DNA from: Maribacter sp.
GTDB taxonomy: Bacteria; Bacteroidota; Bacteroidia; Flavobacteriales; Flavobacteriaceae
Direction of reading: 5' to 3'
Assembly (NCBI GenBank): GCA_002749285.1
Contig: PDPR01000012.1
Span: forward strand, 62,001 to 126,000
Length of the DNA stretch: 64,000 bases
The position numbers and the translations under genes are program-made. Numbering within the stretch: position 1 is the stretch's first letter; the number at the start of each line of letters is the position of its first letter. This document shows, in pieces, positions 16,983 through 26,693 of the stretch. The notes under the pieces were generated by a model. It had not been told where the DNA came from. It worked only from the letters and a program-made list of their open reading frames with translations, and did no database searches.

Positions 16983-18878
16983 ATGTCCAAAGTTATCGTA
17001 CATTCTCTTTTTTCCGAATTTGATATTGATCTATTCAAGTCGGGCAAGCATTTTAAACTCTATGAGAAATTGGGGTCACACCCCATAGAACTGAATGGGG
17101 TACAAGGAACGTATTTTGCCGTATGGGCACCTACGGCCAATGGGGTCTCCGTAGTAGGGGATTTCAATGGTTGGAGGAATTCGGAACATCCTCTTAACGT
17201 ACGTTGGGACGGAAGCGGTATCTGGGAGGGGTTCATACCAGGGATTGGGACGGGAACCCTTTATAAATATAATATACGCTCCAATAATTTTGGGATAGTC
17301 ACCGAAAAGGCAGATCCTTTCGCCAAATATTGTGAGCACCCACCAAAAACGGCCTCTGTGGTCTGGGACGGGGATTATACATGGAAGGATGAAAAATGGA
17401 TGGGTGTCCGGGGGGAGAAAAACTCCTTGGATAGGCCCTATTCTATTTATGAGGTGCATTTAGGTTCCTGGAAGCGAAAAGGGAACAATGATTTTCTCAC
17501 TTATGGGGAACTGGCGGAGGATTTGGTCAAATACGTTAAGGATATGGGTTTTACCCATGTTGAGTTCATGCCTATAATGGAGTTTCCTTTCGACCCATCC
17601 TGGGGGTATCAATTAACGGGGTATTTTGCCCCTACATCACGTTTTGGGAATCCGGAGGAGTTTAAATTTTTAGTGGATAGATTGCATCAGGCCGGTATAG
17701 GGGTAATTCTCGATTGGGTGCCTTCCCATTTTCCGGAAGATCCCCACGGACTTGGATTCTTCGATGGATCCCATTTATATGAACATCCAGACCGTAGAAA
17801 GGGATATCACCCCGACTGGAAGAGTCTCATTTTCAATTATGGCAGAAATGAGGTAAGGGCGTTTTTGATCAGTAATGCACTGTTTTGGTTAGACCAATAC
17901 CATGTTGATGGTTTACGGGTAGATGCCGTGGCCTCAATGCTCTATTTGGATTATTCCAGGGAAGAAGGTGAGTGGGAACCCAATATTTATGGCAATAACG
18001 AGAATCTGGAAGCTATTTCCTTTATTCGGGAATTGAACGAGACCGTTTATGGGAATTTTCCCGATGTACAGACCATTGCCGAGGAATCGACTTCATTTTC
18101 TATGGTGTCCAAACCCGTGAATATGGGAGGATTGGGCTTTGGGATGAAATGGATGATGGGTTGGATGCACGATACCTTGGAGTATTTTAAAAAGGAACCT
18201 ATTTATAGAAGGCACCACCAGAACGACCTTACCTTTGGTATGACCTATGCCTTTACGGAAAACTTTATGTTGCCATTTTCACATGATGAGGTTGTTTATG
18301 GTAAAAAATCACTTTTATACAAAATGCCCGGTGATGAATGGCAGAAATTTGCCAATCTACGCTTATTGTACAGCTATATGTTTACCCATCCCGGTACCAA
18401 TCTGATTTTTCAGGGAGGTGAGTTCGGGCAGTCATCCGAATGGAATTACAACCAGAGTCTGGACTGGCATCTGACCCAGTACGATTTTCATTCTGGTATT
18501 CAGGAATTGGTCAAGGACCTTAATAAGATATACAGGTCATATCCTGCCTTGTATGAAAAACAATTCAGTCAGGAAGGTTTTCAATGGATCGATTATGGTG
18601 ATGCGGCAAACTCGGTCCTGACCTATATTAGAAAAGGGCATAAGCAGGAAGATGACCTGGTCATTGCAGCTAACTTTACCCCAGTGCCAAGGGAGAAATA
18701 CCGTATAGGGACCCCTAAAAGTGGTACATTGAAACAAATATTCAATAGTGATGCCAAAAAATATGGGGGATCTGGGTCCAGGAAGTCCTCAGTGAGAACA
18801 GAAAAACAACCATGGCAGGGTTTTGATGATTCCATGGAAATCACGATCCCACCATTGGGAATCGTAATTTTTCAGTGA
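16983..18878 (+). CDS. glgB: 1,4-alpha-glucan branching enzyme (GH13)
   Basis: A 631-residue protein. A CBM48-type N-terminal domain (about 30-125, VWAPTANGVSVVGDFNGW) is followed by a GH13 barrel with the four conserved blocks: LDWVPSHFP, DGLRVDAVASML (nucleophile Asp), AEEST (acid/base Glu) and FSHDEV. It cuts alpha-1,4-glucan and rejoins it as alpha-1,6 branches during glycogen synthesis. The start at 16983 matches the promoter position. A GH31 alpha-glucosidase follows 97 bp downstream, giving a small alpha-glucan locus. Confidence 0.96.
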   Translation: MSKVIVHSLFSEFDIDLFKSGKHFKLYEKLGSHPIELNGVQGTYFAVWAPTANGVSVVGDFNGWRNSEHPLNVRWDGSGIWEGFIPGIGTGTLYKYNIRSNNFGIVTEKADPFAKYCEHPPKTASVVWDGDYTWKDEKWMGVRGEKNSLDRPYSIYEVHLGSWKRKGNNDFLTYGELAEDLVKYVKDMGFTHVEFMPIMEFPFDPSWGYQLTGYFAPTSRFGNPEEFKFLVDRLHQAGIGVILDWVPSHFPEDPHGLGFFDGSHLYEHPDRRKGYHPDWKSLIFNYGRNEVRAFLISNALFWLDQYHVDGLRVDAVASMLYLDYSREEGEWEPNIYGNNENLEAISFIRELNETVYGNFPDVQTIAEESTSFSMVSKPVNMGGLGFGMKWMMGWMHDTLEYFKKEPIYRRHHQNDLTFGMTYAFTENFMLPFSHDEVVYGKKSLLYKMPGDEWQKFANLRLLYSYMFTHPGTNLIFQGGEFGQSSEWNYNQSLDWHLTQYDFHSGIQELVKDLNKIYRSYPALYEKQFSQEGFQWIDYGDAANSVLTYIRKGHKQEDDLVIAANFTPVPREKYRIGTPKSGTLKQIFNSDAKKYGGSGSRKSSVRTEKQPWQGFDDSMEITIPPLGIVIFQ

Positions 18879-18975
18879 ACCTTCGATTATATCGCAATTG
18901 TTGGTAATTGGTCGCCTATCATTTCTTAATTAATGGTAATGTGCGTACTTTGCGTCGCTTTTAAATTGATCATAT

Positions 18976-21375
18976 ATGATAACTAATACAGAACTGGAAT
19001 ATAAGGGTAACCTGTACCCTAATCAAATAGTGGATTTTAAGCGTGATGCGGACAAGTTCTATTTCACTACTGAAAATGCGGTTATCCTACAGATTACCGT
19101 TTTGCGCAATAGTGCCTTGCGTTTTAGATATGCTACAGAGAATGTATTTGAACCCGACTTTTCCTATGCGATCAGTGAAGATGTCAATAGGGGCTATAGT
19201 AGCTTGGATGTTGAGGAAAAAAAAGAGTACTACCTGATATCCACTTCAAAACTTCGGGTGTTGGTGGATAAGGCAACATTGCGTATCCAGATTTCCGATA
19301 TGGAGGGGAACATCATCAATGAGGATGAGATCGGTTTCCATTGGGAAGAAAATTATGAATATGGGGGCAATACGGTGAAAATGAGCAAGATCACCCAAAG
19401 TGCGGAAAGTTATTTCGGTATGGGTGATAAGGCAACGCATTCCAACCTCAAAGGGAAAAGGATCGAGAATTGGTGTATGGACCAATATGCCTACAGTAAG
19501 GATCAGGATCCATTATATAAGGCCATCCCTTTTTATGTGGGGCTTCATAAGAACAAGGCCTATGGCATTTTCTTTGACAATACCTTCAGGACCTACTTCG
19601 ATTTTGCCCATGAACGAAGGAACGTAACCAGTTTTTGGGCCGATGGTGGTGAAATGAACTACTATTTTTTCTATGGCCCGGAAATGTCCAAGGTAGTAAA
19701 AGCCTACACCAATCTAACGGGCACACCGGAATTACCGCCTATGTGGGCTATGGGGTACCATCAGTCAAAATGGAGTTATTTCCCTGAAAATAATGTAAAG
19801 GAATTGGCCCATAAGTTTCGGGAATTGAGGATACCTTGTGATGCGTTGTACCTCGATATTGATTATATGGATGGGTTTAGGTGTTTCACTTGGGACAAGG
19901 AAAAGTTCCCTGATCCGAAACGAATGATATCCGAATTGAACGAGGATGGCTTTAAAACGGTCGTAATGATCGATCCGGGAATCAAGATCGATAAGGATTA
20001 TCGGGTATTCCAGAAGGCCATGGAGAATGATTATTTCTGTAAACGGGGTGATGGTCCTTATATGAAAGGTAAGGTCTGGCCCGGGGAATGCCATTTCCCC
20101 GATTTCACCAATCCAGAAGTTCGAGAATGGTGGGCCGAGCTTTATAAAGAGTTTATGTTGGAATTGGGCGTTCATGCGGTTTGGAACGATATGAATGAAC
20201 CAGCGGTCATGGAGGTACCTACGAAAACGGCACCTTTGGACACTAGGCACGATTACGATGGACATCCATGTACCCATCGTAAGGCACACAATATCTATGG
20301 AATGCAAATGGTGAGGGCCACCTATGAGGGAATCAAGAAATATGTATACCCGAAAAGGCCTTTTGTAATAACAAGGGCAGCTTATGCCGGTACACAGCGG
20401 TATTCTTCTACATGGACAGGGGATAACGTAGCAACTTGGGAGCATTTATGGTTGGCCAATGTCCAGGTACAACGTATGTGTATGAGCGGAATGTCGTTCG
20501 TCGGTTCCGATATTGGTGGATTTGCGGAACAGCCCAATGGGGAACTTTTTGCCCGATGGATCCAATTAGGGGTTTTCCATCCTTTCTGCCGGGTACATTC
20601 AAGCGGTGACCACGGTGACCAAGAACCTTGGTCCTTTGATACCGACGTAACCGATATTGTACGTAAGTTCATTGAACTTCGTTACCAACATCTTCCCTAT
20701 ATCTATACCATGTTCTGGAAATATTCAAAATTCGGGGAGCCTATGTTGAAACCTTTGGTCTATTTTGACCAAGAAGATCCACAAACACATTTCAGGACCG
20801 ATGAGTTCATTTTTGGCAACCATATTTTGGTCTGTCCGATCCAAGAACCAAATGCCCAAGGAAGGCGAATGTATATCCCAAGGGGAAATTGGTACAATTA
20901 TTGGGATAACTCAATTGTGACAGGGGGGAAAGAGCAATGGGTAGCTGCGGATATCGATAGTATGCCCCTATTTGTCAAGGAAGGTGCCATAATCCCTAAG
21001 TATCCAGTGCAGCAGTATGTTGGGGAGCTGGTCATAAAGGAATTGGATTTGGATGTGTACTATAAACTGGGGGTCGATAATTCCACAGTGTACGAGGATG
21101 ACCAGGATGGTTATGATTACACCAAAGGAAATTACAGTCTTAGGAACTTCAAGTTGAATGGGAAAAAGAATAGTCTTACCATACAACAGTTCAAGGATGG
21201 TGCATTCATCACTTCTTATGATGCCTTCCTGATCAAGTTGCATGGATTGCCCTTTACGATTGAATCGGTTGAGGTGGATAATGAGGAAGTCCCATTGACA
21301 GGGGTGAAACCAAATGGGGATGATGTTATCCGGATTGGCAAGGATTTTACCCAGGTAATCATTAGGGGGGAATGA
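18976..21375 (+). CDS. Glycoside hydrolase family 31 alpha-glucosidase
   Basis: A 799-residue GH31 enzyme. The N-terminal beta-sandwich covers about 1-230, and the barrel holds VWNDMNEPAVM with the nucleophile Asp. The acid/base Asp lies in TWTGDNVATWEHL. C-terminal beta domains follow from about 600. There is no signal peptide, so it should act in the cytoplasm on maltose-like or glycogen-derived glucans. This agrees with glgB directly upstream. Other GH31 specificities (alpha-xylosidase, sulfoquinovosidase) cannot be fully excluded. Confidence 0.92.
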   Translation: MITNTELEYKGNLYPNQIVDFKRDADKFYFTTENAVILQITVLRNSALRFRYATENVFEPDFSYAISEDVNRGYSSLDVEEKKEYYLISTSKLRVLVDKATLRIQISDMEGNIINEDEIGFHWEENYEYGGNTVKMSKITQSAESYFGMGDKATHSNLKGKRIENWCMDQYAYSKDQDPLYKAIPFYVGLHKNKAYGIFFDNTFRTYFDFAHERRNVTSFWADGGEMNYYFFYGPEMSKVVKAYTNLTGTPELPPMWAMGYHQSKWSYFPENNVKELAHKFRELRIPCDALYLDIDYMDGFRCFTWDKEKFPDPKRMISELNEDGFKTVVMIDPGIKIDKDYRVFQKAMENDYFCKRGDGPYMKGKVWPGECHFPDFTNPEVREWWAELYKEFMLELGVHAVWNDMNEPAVMEVPTKTAPLDTRHDYDGHPCTHRKAHNIYGMQMVRATYEGIKKYVYPKRPFVITRAAYAGTQRYSSTWTGDNVATWEHLWLANVQVQRMCMSGMSFVGSDIGGFAEQPNGELFARWIQLGVFHPFCRVHSSGDHGDQEPWSFDTDVTDIVRKFIELRYQHLPYIYTMFWKYSKFGEPMLKPLVYFDQEDPQTHFRTDEFIFGNHILVCPIQEPNAQGRRMYIPRGNWYNYWDNSIVTGGKEQWVAADIDSMPLFVKEGAIIPKYPVQQYVGELVIKELDLDVYYKLGVDNSTVYEDDQDGYDYTKGNYSLRNFKLNGKKNSLTIQQFKDGAFITSYDAFLIKLHGLPFTIESVEVDNEEVPLTGVKPNGDDVIRIGKDFTQVIIRGE

Positions 21376-21418
21376 TTTTTTTTTGTATGTTGACTATGCT
21401 AATAAATACTATGATAAG

Positions 21419-22228
21419 ATGAAAAAAATTCTATTGATAATTGCCATTTTTATGGGGGTGGCAGCTTGTAAGGTTAATCCCTTTACAGGTAAGAAGGTAC
21501 TTAATTTTTATCCCAATAGTCAAATTTTCCCGACGGCTTTTGCCCAGTACGATCAATTTTTGACAGAGAATAAGGTTATTGAGGATTCACCCGAGGCCCG
21601 AATGATCACCAAGGTAGGCCAGCGAATTTCTTCCGCAGCGGAAAGATGGTTGTCCGCCAATGGTTATGCCGGTTATCTGAACGATTACAAATGGGAATAT
21701 AACCTGGTCGACGACAAGACGGTAAACGCTTGGTGCATGCCCGGTGGCAAGATTGTTTTTTATACGGGAATATTGCCCATTACCCAAACAGAGGCAGGAA
21801 TCGCAGTGGTCATGGGACATGAGGTGGCCCATGCATTGGCAGATCATGGTGCACAACGTATGAGTGCGGGTACCTTGCAACAATTGGGTGCGGTCGCAGG
21901 GAATATAACTATCCAGGATGAGCGTAAAAGAAATATATTCAATCAGGCATATGGCTTGGGTTCTTCAGTGGGATTGATGCTTCCTTTCAGTAGAAGCCAC
22001 GAGACCGAAGCGGATAGGATCGGTCTTCAGATTATGGCCATTGCAGGCTACGACCCATCGGAAGCGGCCGAATTATGGAAAAGGATGAAGGCAAATAGTG
22101 GGGGACAGGCCCCACCGGAGTTTTTAAGTACACACCCTTCAAACGATACAAGGATCGCCAATTTGACCGAATGGGCCCCTGCTGCCAAAAAAGAGGCCAT
22201 GAAATTCGGTGTTACTTCTTTTGAGTAA
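21419..22228 (+). CDS. M48 family metallopeptidase lipoprotein (LoiP/YcaL/BepA-like)
   Basis: A 269-residue protein from ATG 21419, which gives a proper lipoprotein signal (MKKILLIIAIFMGVAAC). An upstream in-frame start adds 12 unlikely residues. The zinc site HEVAH is in VVMGHEVAHALADH, and the third ligand Glu is in SRSHETEADRIGL. These periplasmic, lipid-anchored proteases degrade misassembled outer-membrane proteins. It starts 43 bp after the GH31 gene and ends at a strong terminator at 22261-22295. Confidence 0.93.
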   Translation: MKKILLIIAIFMGVAACKVNPFTGKKVLNFYPNSQIFPTAFAQYDQFLTENKVIEDSPEARMITKVGQRISSAAERWLSANGYAGYLNDYKWEYNLVDDKTVNAWCMPGGKIVFYTGILPITQTEAGIAVVMGHEVAHALADHGAQRMSAGTLQQLGAVAGNITIQDERKRNIFNQAYGLGSSVGLMLPFSRSHETEADRIGLQIMAIAGYDPSEAAELWKRMKANSGGQAPPEFLSTHPSNDTRIANLTEWAPAAKKEAMKFGVTSFE

Positions 22229-22260
22229 TCCATTATGGTTTGGCTAATAATCGTATATTG

Positions 22261-22295
22261 AAAGCCGTTCTGCAAAAGAGCGGCTTTTATTTTTG
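22261..22295 (+). terminator. Intrinsic terminator after the M48 gene
   Basis: AAAGCCGTTCT (22261-22271), loop gcaaa, AGAGCGGCTTT (22277-22287), then a T-rich tail. It ends 3 bp before the ATG of the MFS gene, so that gene must be transcribed through it or from a start inside it. Confidence 0.85.
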
Positions 22296-22298
22296 TAT

Positions 22299-23639
22299 AT
22301 GGCAATAACTTTGGCCCAAAAGGGCAGTAGAAAACTATTGAATGCGTGGGCCTTTTATGATTGGGCGAATTCAGTTTATACCTTAACAATAACCTCTTCG
22401 ATATTCCCGATTTATTATTCGTCACTTTTCGTATCCAAGGAACAGCTTGTGTCTGCTTTTGGGTTTGAGATGAAACAGACCGTACTGATATCGGTGATTA
22501 CTGCATTCACTTTTTTAATGGTTGCGGTCTTGTCACCTATCTTGTCCGGTATAGCCGATTATGTAGGGAATAAGAAGAGCTTTATGAAATTCTTTTGTTA
22601 TGTCGGGGGACTGGGTTGTATAGGGCTCTTCTGGTTCAGTCTCGAGAATATCCACATTAGCCTACTTTTTTATTTTATGGGGCTTATCGGATACTGGGGG
22701 AGTTTGGTGTTTTACAATTCGTACCTGCCCGACATTGCCTATGGGTACCAACAGGACGATATTAGCGCCAAGGGTTTTTCACTTGGGTATATTGGCAGCG
22801 TACTTCTTCTACTGTTTGATTTGGCCATGGTCATGAGGCCCGAATGGTTTGGTTTTGATATCGGAACCACGGAGCAAGAGTTGGGATTGTCCAAGATCAA
22901 GGCCATGAAGGTTTCCTTTGTCACGGTAGGTATATGGTGGGTCTTGTTTAGCCAATATACCTTTTATGTACTTCCCAAGGGTGTTTCCAGTGAACACAAG
23001 ATAACCAGGAGGGTATTTCTCGATGGATTCCGAGAATTAAGGTCGGTCTGGGGGCAACTGAAACAGAATGTCAGGTTAAAACGGTATTTAAGGGCCTTTT
23101 TTGTTTTCAGTATGGCTGTTCAGACCATTATGCTCATTGCTGTTTATTTTGGTGAGAAAGAGATTGCTTGGGCCACGGCCTCCGAAAAAACAACAGGACT
23201 CATCATCAGTGTTTTGGTTATACAGTTAGTTGCGGTACTAGGGGCGATCATTACGTCCAGGATGTCGGATAAATATGGGAATATAAAAACCTTGGTCGCA
23301 GTGAACTTCATTTGGCTGTGCCTATGTTTCTATGCCTATTTTATGATCACACCCATGCATTTCTATATAGCTGCTGGTTTGGTAGGTTTGGTAATGGGGG
23401 GCATACAGGCCTTGGCTCGGTCTACCTATTCGAAATTCCTGCCTGAGACAGAGGATACCACTTCGTATTTTAGTTTTTACGATGTGGCCGAAAAGATAGG
23501 TATTGTAATCGGTATGGCAATATTCGCTTTTGTTGATCAGGTAAGCACCATGAGGCACGCCATTTTGTTCCTGCTTATTTTCTTTCTGGGCGGTATTGTT
23601 CTATTGTTACGGGTGCCAAAGGAAAAGGCCCCTTTGTAA
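22299..23639 (+). CDS. MFS transporter, UMF1 (Atg22-like) family
   Basis: A 446-residue membrane protein with about 12 helices. The start KLLNAWAFYDWANSVYTLTI is the signature of the UMF1/Atg22-like MFS branch common in Bacteroidota. The second half carries MSDKYGNIKTLVAVN, the usual loop motif of MFS proteins. The substrate is unknown; yeast Atg22 exports amino acids from the vacuole. The ATG at 22299 lies only 3 bp after the terminator of the preceding gene. Its own terminator overlaps the stop codon. Confidence 0.9.
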   Translation: MAITLAQKGSRKLLNAWAFYDWANSVYTLTITSSIFPIYYSSLFVSKEQLVSAFGFEMKQTVLISVITAFTFLMVAVLSPILSGIADYVGNKKSFMKFFCYVGGLGCIGLFWFSLENIHISLLFYFMGLIGYWGSLVFYNSYLPDIAYGYQQDDISAKGFSLGYIGSVLLLLFDLAMVMRPEWFGFDIGTTEQELGLSKIKAMKVSFVTVGIWWVLFSQYTFYVLPKGVSSEHKITRRVFLDGFRELRSVWGQLKQNVRLKRYLRAFFVFSMAVQTIMLIAVYFGEKEIAWATASEKTTGLIISVLVIQLVAVLGAIITSRMSDKYGNIKTLVAVNFIWLCLCFYAYFMITPMHFYIAAGLVGLVMGGIQALARSTYSKFLPETEDTTSYFSFYDVAEKIGIVIGMAIFAFVDQVSTMRHAILFLLIFFLGGIVLLLRVPKEKAPL

Positions 23640-23651
23640 AAGGGGGCTTTT
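23623..23651. terminator. Bidirectional terminator overlapping the MFS stop codon
   Basis: AAAAGGCCCCTTT (23623-23635), gta, AAAGGGGGCTTTT (23639-23651), 12 of 13 pairs. The TAA stop of the MFS gene (23637-23639) is in the loop. It also serves the convergent head-GIN gene ending at 23693. Confidence 0.75.
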
Positions 23652-23692
23652 ATGATTGTTGTTGGTTTTCCGAAGCCTATAAGGAGCATAGG

Positions 23693-24421
23693 TCATGCCC
23701 TTGTAATATCACCGGACCCCAAGGTTATTGTGTTTACTTTTTCGGGATTCCCCCTATAATGGATGTCCCCTGAGCCGGACACCCTTGCTTTTAGACTCTT
23801 GTTCGCAGTTACCTTGATGTCCGCTGATCCGGAAATGGATGCATCGACATTTTCAGCTTCCAGGTCATAGGCCTTGATGTCACCGCTACCCGAAACAGAG
23901 ACCTTAAGGTCGGTGGTGGCCCCACTTAATATAATGTCCCCGGAACCAGACATTGAGGCGTAGGTTGAACGGGTTTCCAGATCAAGGGTAATATCACCAG
24001 AACCAGATAGTGAGGTCTTAAGATCGTTGCCCACGATTGTGGTCCTGCCCACAATATCCCCAGACCCGGAAAGTGAGATTGCATCGATATCTTCTATAGG
24101 TACGGTGATAAGGATTCCGTTTTTCCAGGTCGATGGCTTCAGGTTGATTCCTTCCCTTACCTTGATCGCCAATTTCCCATCCTTGACTTCGGTAACAATA
24201 TATTCCAATAGGTTCTCCTCGCCTTTTAAGGAAATATCCCCTTCATTGCCCGGGACAAGGTCCACGTTAAACCATCCTGACACCGCTATTGCATCATACT
24301 CTTCTGTCGAACGCTCCATGGTGGCCACGTTGCCGTTTCCTTTTACTTTTTTGCCCCATTGGGCAGAACAGGATATGGTGAGTAATACCACTAGACTTAA
24401 TGTTGTTGCTTTTTTCATCAT
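23693..24421 (-). CDS. Head GIN domain (DUF2807) exported protein
   Basis: A 242-residue protein with an N-terminal signal ending near TISCSAQ and then the DUF2807 repeat-rich domain: FNVDLVPGNEGDISLKGEEN at the start, then regularly spaced SGSGDI units (ISLSGSGDI, TSLSGSGDI, ASMSGSGDI, VSVSGSGDI). These units fold as a right-handed beta-solenoid. It is the last gene of an operon that begins with an ECF sigma factor. It is probably an outer-surface or periplasmic protein. No ligand or enzymatic role is known for the family. Confidence 0.88.
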   Translation of the reverse strand: MMKKATTLSLVVLLTISCSAQWGKKVKGNGNVATMERSTEEYDAIAVSGWFNVDLVPGNEGDISLKGEENLLEYIVTEVKDGKLAIKVREGINLKPSTWKNGILITVPIEDIDAISLSGSGDIVGRTTIVGNDLKTSLSGSGDITLDLETRSTYASMSGSGDIILSGATTDLKVSVSGSGDIKAYDLEAENVDASISGSADIKVTANKSLKARVSGSGDIHYRGNPEKVNTITLGSGDITRA

Positions 24422-24431
24422 TTATATATTT

Positions 24432-25526
24432 TTAGGGTTGGTCTTTTGTGAAGGATATGCCTCCGTATTCACTGTTTATGGTTACGTGGTTGCCACTGTT
24501 GGCGGTTCCATGGTATCCTTTGTAATAACGATTGCTCGACTTTTCCGTGCTGATATTCACTTCAAGGTCATCCTTGCCATGTACTCCGGCATATTCGGCC
24601 CGGATTTCAAAATCAAAGTAATACTGTGGGGAGTAGCCTATTTTGATTCCGGTATAATCGGAACTTATATAAAGGTCACCGGCATCTTCCGCCATTTTGT
24701 TTATCCTTAGGGAACCATAGTCGGAATTTATCTCCACATTGCCGTGGATGGTTCCCAATTTAACATTGATGTAATCCCCATTCCCATCCACATTATTGGC
24801 TTCCCTGATTTTTATACTCCCGTATTCGCAGGAGTATTGAAGGTTCTCTATATGATTGATGGTAGAATTGGTGTAATCGGCATTCAGAACCAGATTTCCT
24901 GCTTTTTCTATGGTAAATCCGGAATAATCGGCTTTTATTTCACCGCTATTGATATAACCAATGCTTGATCTAGAGGTGTAGTCGAAATTCAAATAGTTGT
25001 TTTTGCCATGGAGTTCGCCAATCTCCAATTGACCATAATCACAGTTGATCCTGGCATGGCCATCGATCCTGTCCAAGATGATGTTTCCATAATCGTTGTT
25101 TAGGTGGACACTGTTTTTTACGGGTAATTTGATTACATAGTTGATTTGCATGTCGACATTGCTGTTGCCCCAGTTCCACCCCCAACTACTTTTGTTTTTA
25201 TTGAAGATGGTCTTTGCCGAGACCATATCCCTCGAGGCTTCAATGTCAATGGTGATATTATCCAGTTTCTTTTGAACCTTTTCCTCATTGTCGCCACTGG
25301 TCTTGATATGTACCTCGATCAAGATACGGTCTTCGTCCCAAGAGGTGATGTTAAGGTTGCCGTAACTATTGCTCACTTTGAATAGGGCAGACGAACTCAC
25401 GCTGTATTCTTTCTTAATGGATTTTTCCTTGGTGTACCTTCCATTAAGTCTACCATTGCCGGCAGCAAGGACCATAGGGGCTATGAGGAATAGTATGCTA
25501 GTATATCTATGTAGTGAAGTTCGCAT
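24432..25526 (-). CDS. Exported beta-repeat protein (DUF4097/head-GIN-like)
   Basis: A 364-residue protein with a signal peptide (LFLIAPMVLAAG) followed by many short beta repeats with DYGNI/DYSG/EYGSI-type turns (NNDYGNIILD, NCDYGQLEI, NSDYGSLRI). This suggests a solenoid like that of the following DUF2807 protein. It overlaps the upstream gene by 20 bp and is separated from the next by 10 bp, so it is translationally linked to the sigma factor operon. The exact family name is uncertain. Confidence 0.75.
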   Translation of the reverse strand: MRTSLHRYTSILFLIAPMVLAAGNGRLNGRYTKEKSIKKEYSVSSSALFKVSNSYGNLNITSWDEDRILIEVHIKTSGDNEEKVQKKLDNITIDIEASRDMVSAKTIFNKNKSSWGWNWGNSNVDMQINYVIKLPVKNSVHLNNDYGNIILDRIDGHARINCDYGQLEIGELHGKNNYLNFDYTSRSSIGYINSGEIKADYSGFTIEKAGNLVLNADYTNSTINHIENLQYSCEYGSIKIREANNVDGNGDYINVKLGTIHGNVEINSDYGSLRINKMAEDAGDLYISSDYTGIKIGYSPQYYFDFEIRAEYAGVHGKDDLEVNISTEKSSNRYYKGYHGTANSGNHVTINSEYGGISFTKDQP

Positions 25527-26067
25527 TGTTTTGTTTTTTTAGATTTTTAATGACCTCGATTTGGTTGATGACATCCTGTAAAAGATCTATCCGTGTTTGG
25601 AAGTTGGTTATCATGGCACTCAAGATCAGTTTGTTGTTTCCTCCATTGATCAAGTCGGTTTCCAGTTTTTCGTAATTGGTTTCCAATTTTTCCAATTGGG
25701 ACATAGTAGCATTGATGATTTCTTGTGTTTCAGGGGAGCTTTCATTTTCAAGCTGTTTTACCTGATCCTCGACGAGACTGGTGAAATAGACCTGTGTATT
25801 GCTTGCCTCGGGGGAAATCTGGGCCACTTGCTCGTCCAGGGAAGGTCTGGCTATATAGCCCCCAATGGCCAGCAGGCTTATAATGGCCACAGAGGCGGCG
25901 ATCGAAAGCGGTTTCCACCAATTCCTTTTCTTTTTGTGTAAGGTTATCGTTCTATTGGCTTGTTCCAGTTTTTCAAGAAACCGATCTTGATGCCCGGCTT
26001 TGGGTTCCCTGGTGTCAAAACCCCCTTCCAGGCCATCGAACAGTTCTTTTAGTCTATCTTTTTCCAT
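25507..26067 (-). CDS. Single-pass membrane protein, probable anti-sigma partner
   Basis: A 186-residue protein with one membrane helix at about 48-68 (PLSIAASVAIISLLAIGGYI). A cytosolic N-terminus (MEKDRLKELFDGLEGGFDTR) precedes it, and a coiled-coil-like periplasmic part (QLEKLETNYEKLETDL) follows. It overlaps the upstream ECF sigma gene by one base, the standard place for an anti-sigma factor. No zinc-finger anti-sigma motif is seen. The assignment is by position and topology. Confidence 0.65.
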   Translation of the reverse strand: MEKDRLKELFDGLEGGFDTREPKAGHQDRFLEKLEQANRTITLHKKKRNWWKPLSIAASVAIISLLAIGGYIARPSLDEQVAQISPEASNTQVYFTSLVEDQVKQLENESSPETQEIINATMSQLEKLETNYEKLETDLINGGNNKLILSAMITNFQTRIDLLQDVINQIEVIKNLKKQNNANFTT

Positions 26068-26621
26068 TAGTAGGCGTTTGTCATTTTTTTACGTAGGCTT
26101 TCCTTTGCCCTGGATATTGTTGTGCGGCAATTGGCATAGCTTAAGTCCATTATTTTGCTTATTTCCTCATAATCATACCCCTCTATCAAATATAAGGTCA
26201 AAGAAATTCTGTAATTATCTTTTAATTGTCCCATGGTCTCCATTACTTTTTGAGCCTTCAGTTCGGTGAACACATGGTCCGAAGCAACTCCATCATTATC
26301 TTCGACCTTGTACATTATATCATCCAACGCAACCTCATTTTTCTTTTGTTGCTTTCGGTAATGATAGATACTGTTGTTTATGACAATGCGTTTCAACCAG
26401 GACCCGAAAGTAACCCCGCCTCTAAAAGTATGCAGTTTCGTAAATGCGCTTAAAAACGATTCCTGCATTATATCTTCGGCTTCGGCACTATCCTTTACTA
26501 TCCGCAGCGATGTATTGTACATGGCTTTGTAATAACGGTTGTAAACTTCCATTTGTGCACTTTGGTCCCCTGCAAGACACAATTGTATCAATTTATCAGT
26601 ATGTTCTTTTTTTCGGCTCAA
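26067..26621 (-). CDS. RNA polymerase sigma-70 factor, ECF type
   Basis: A 184-residue ECF sigma factor. Region 2 reads YKAMYNTSLRIVKDSAEAED, then IMQESFLSAFTKL and FGSWLKRIVINNSIYHYRK. Region 4 reads LIEGYDYEEISKIMDLSYAN with a helix-turn-helix. It heads a four-gene operon (sigma, membrane partner, two exported solenoid proteins). The TGTAACATT element 40 bp upstream matches the one ahead of the other ECF gene of the window and suggests autoregulation. Confidence 0.92.
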   Translation of the reverse strand: MSRKKEHTDKLIQLCLAGDQSAQMEVYNRYYKAMYNTSLRIVKDSAEAEDIMQESFLSAFTKLHTFRGGVTFGSWLKRIVINNSIYHYRKQQKKNEVALDDIMYKVEDNDGVASDHVFTELKAQKVMETMGQLKDNYRISLTLYLIEGYDYEEISKIMDLSYANCRTTISRAKESLRKKMTNAY

Positions 26622-26638
26622 AAAGGCATTGGTTTGTC

Positions 26639-26669
26639 TAATAGATGTCCTAAATTACCCAATGTTACA
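26639..26669 (-). promoter_or_regulatory. Candidate ECF-dependent promoter of the head-GIN operon
   Basis: TGTAACATT (26661-26669, minus strand) followed after 13 bp by C-at-CTATTA. It aligns base for base with 2959-2990 at the first ECF operon, apart from a one-base difference near the end. Confidence 0.5.
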
Positions 26670-26693
26670 GTTTATGTAAAATAATTGGGGCTG

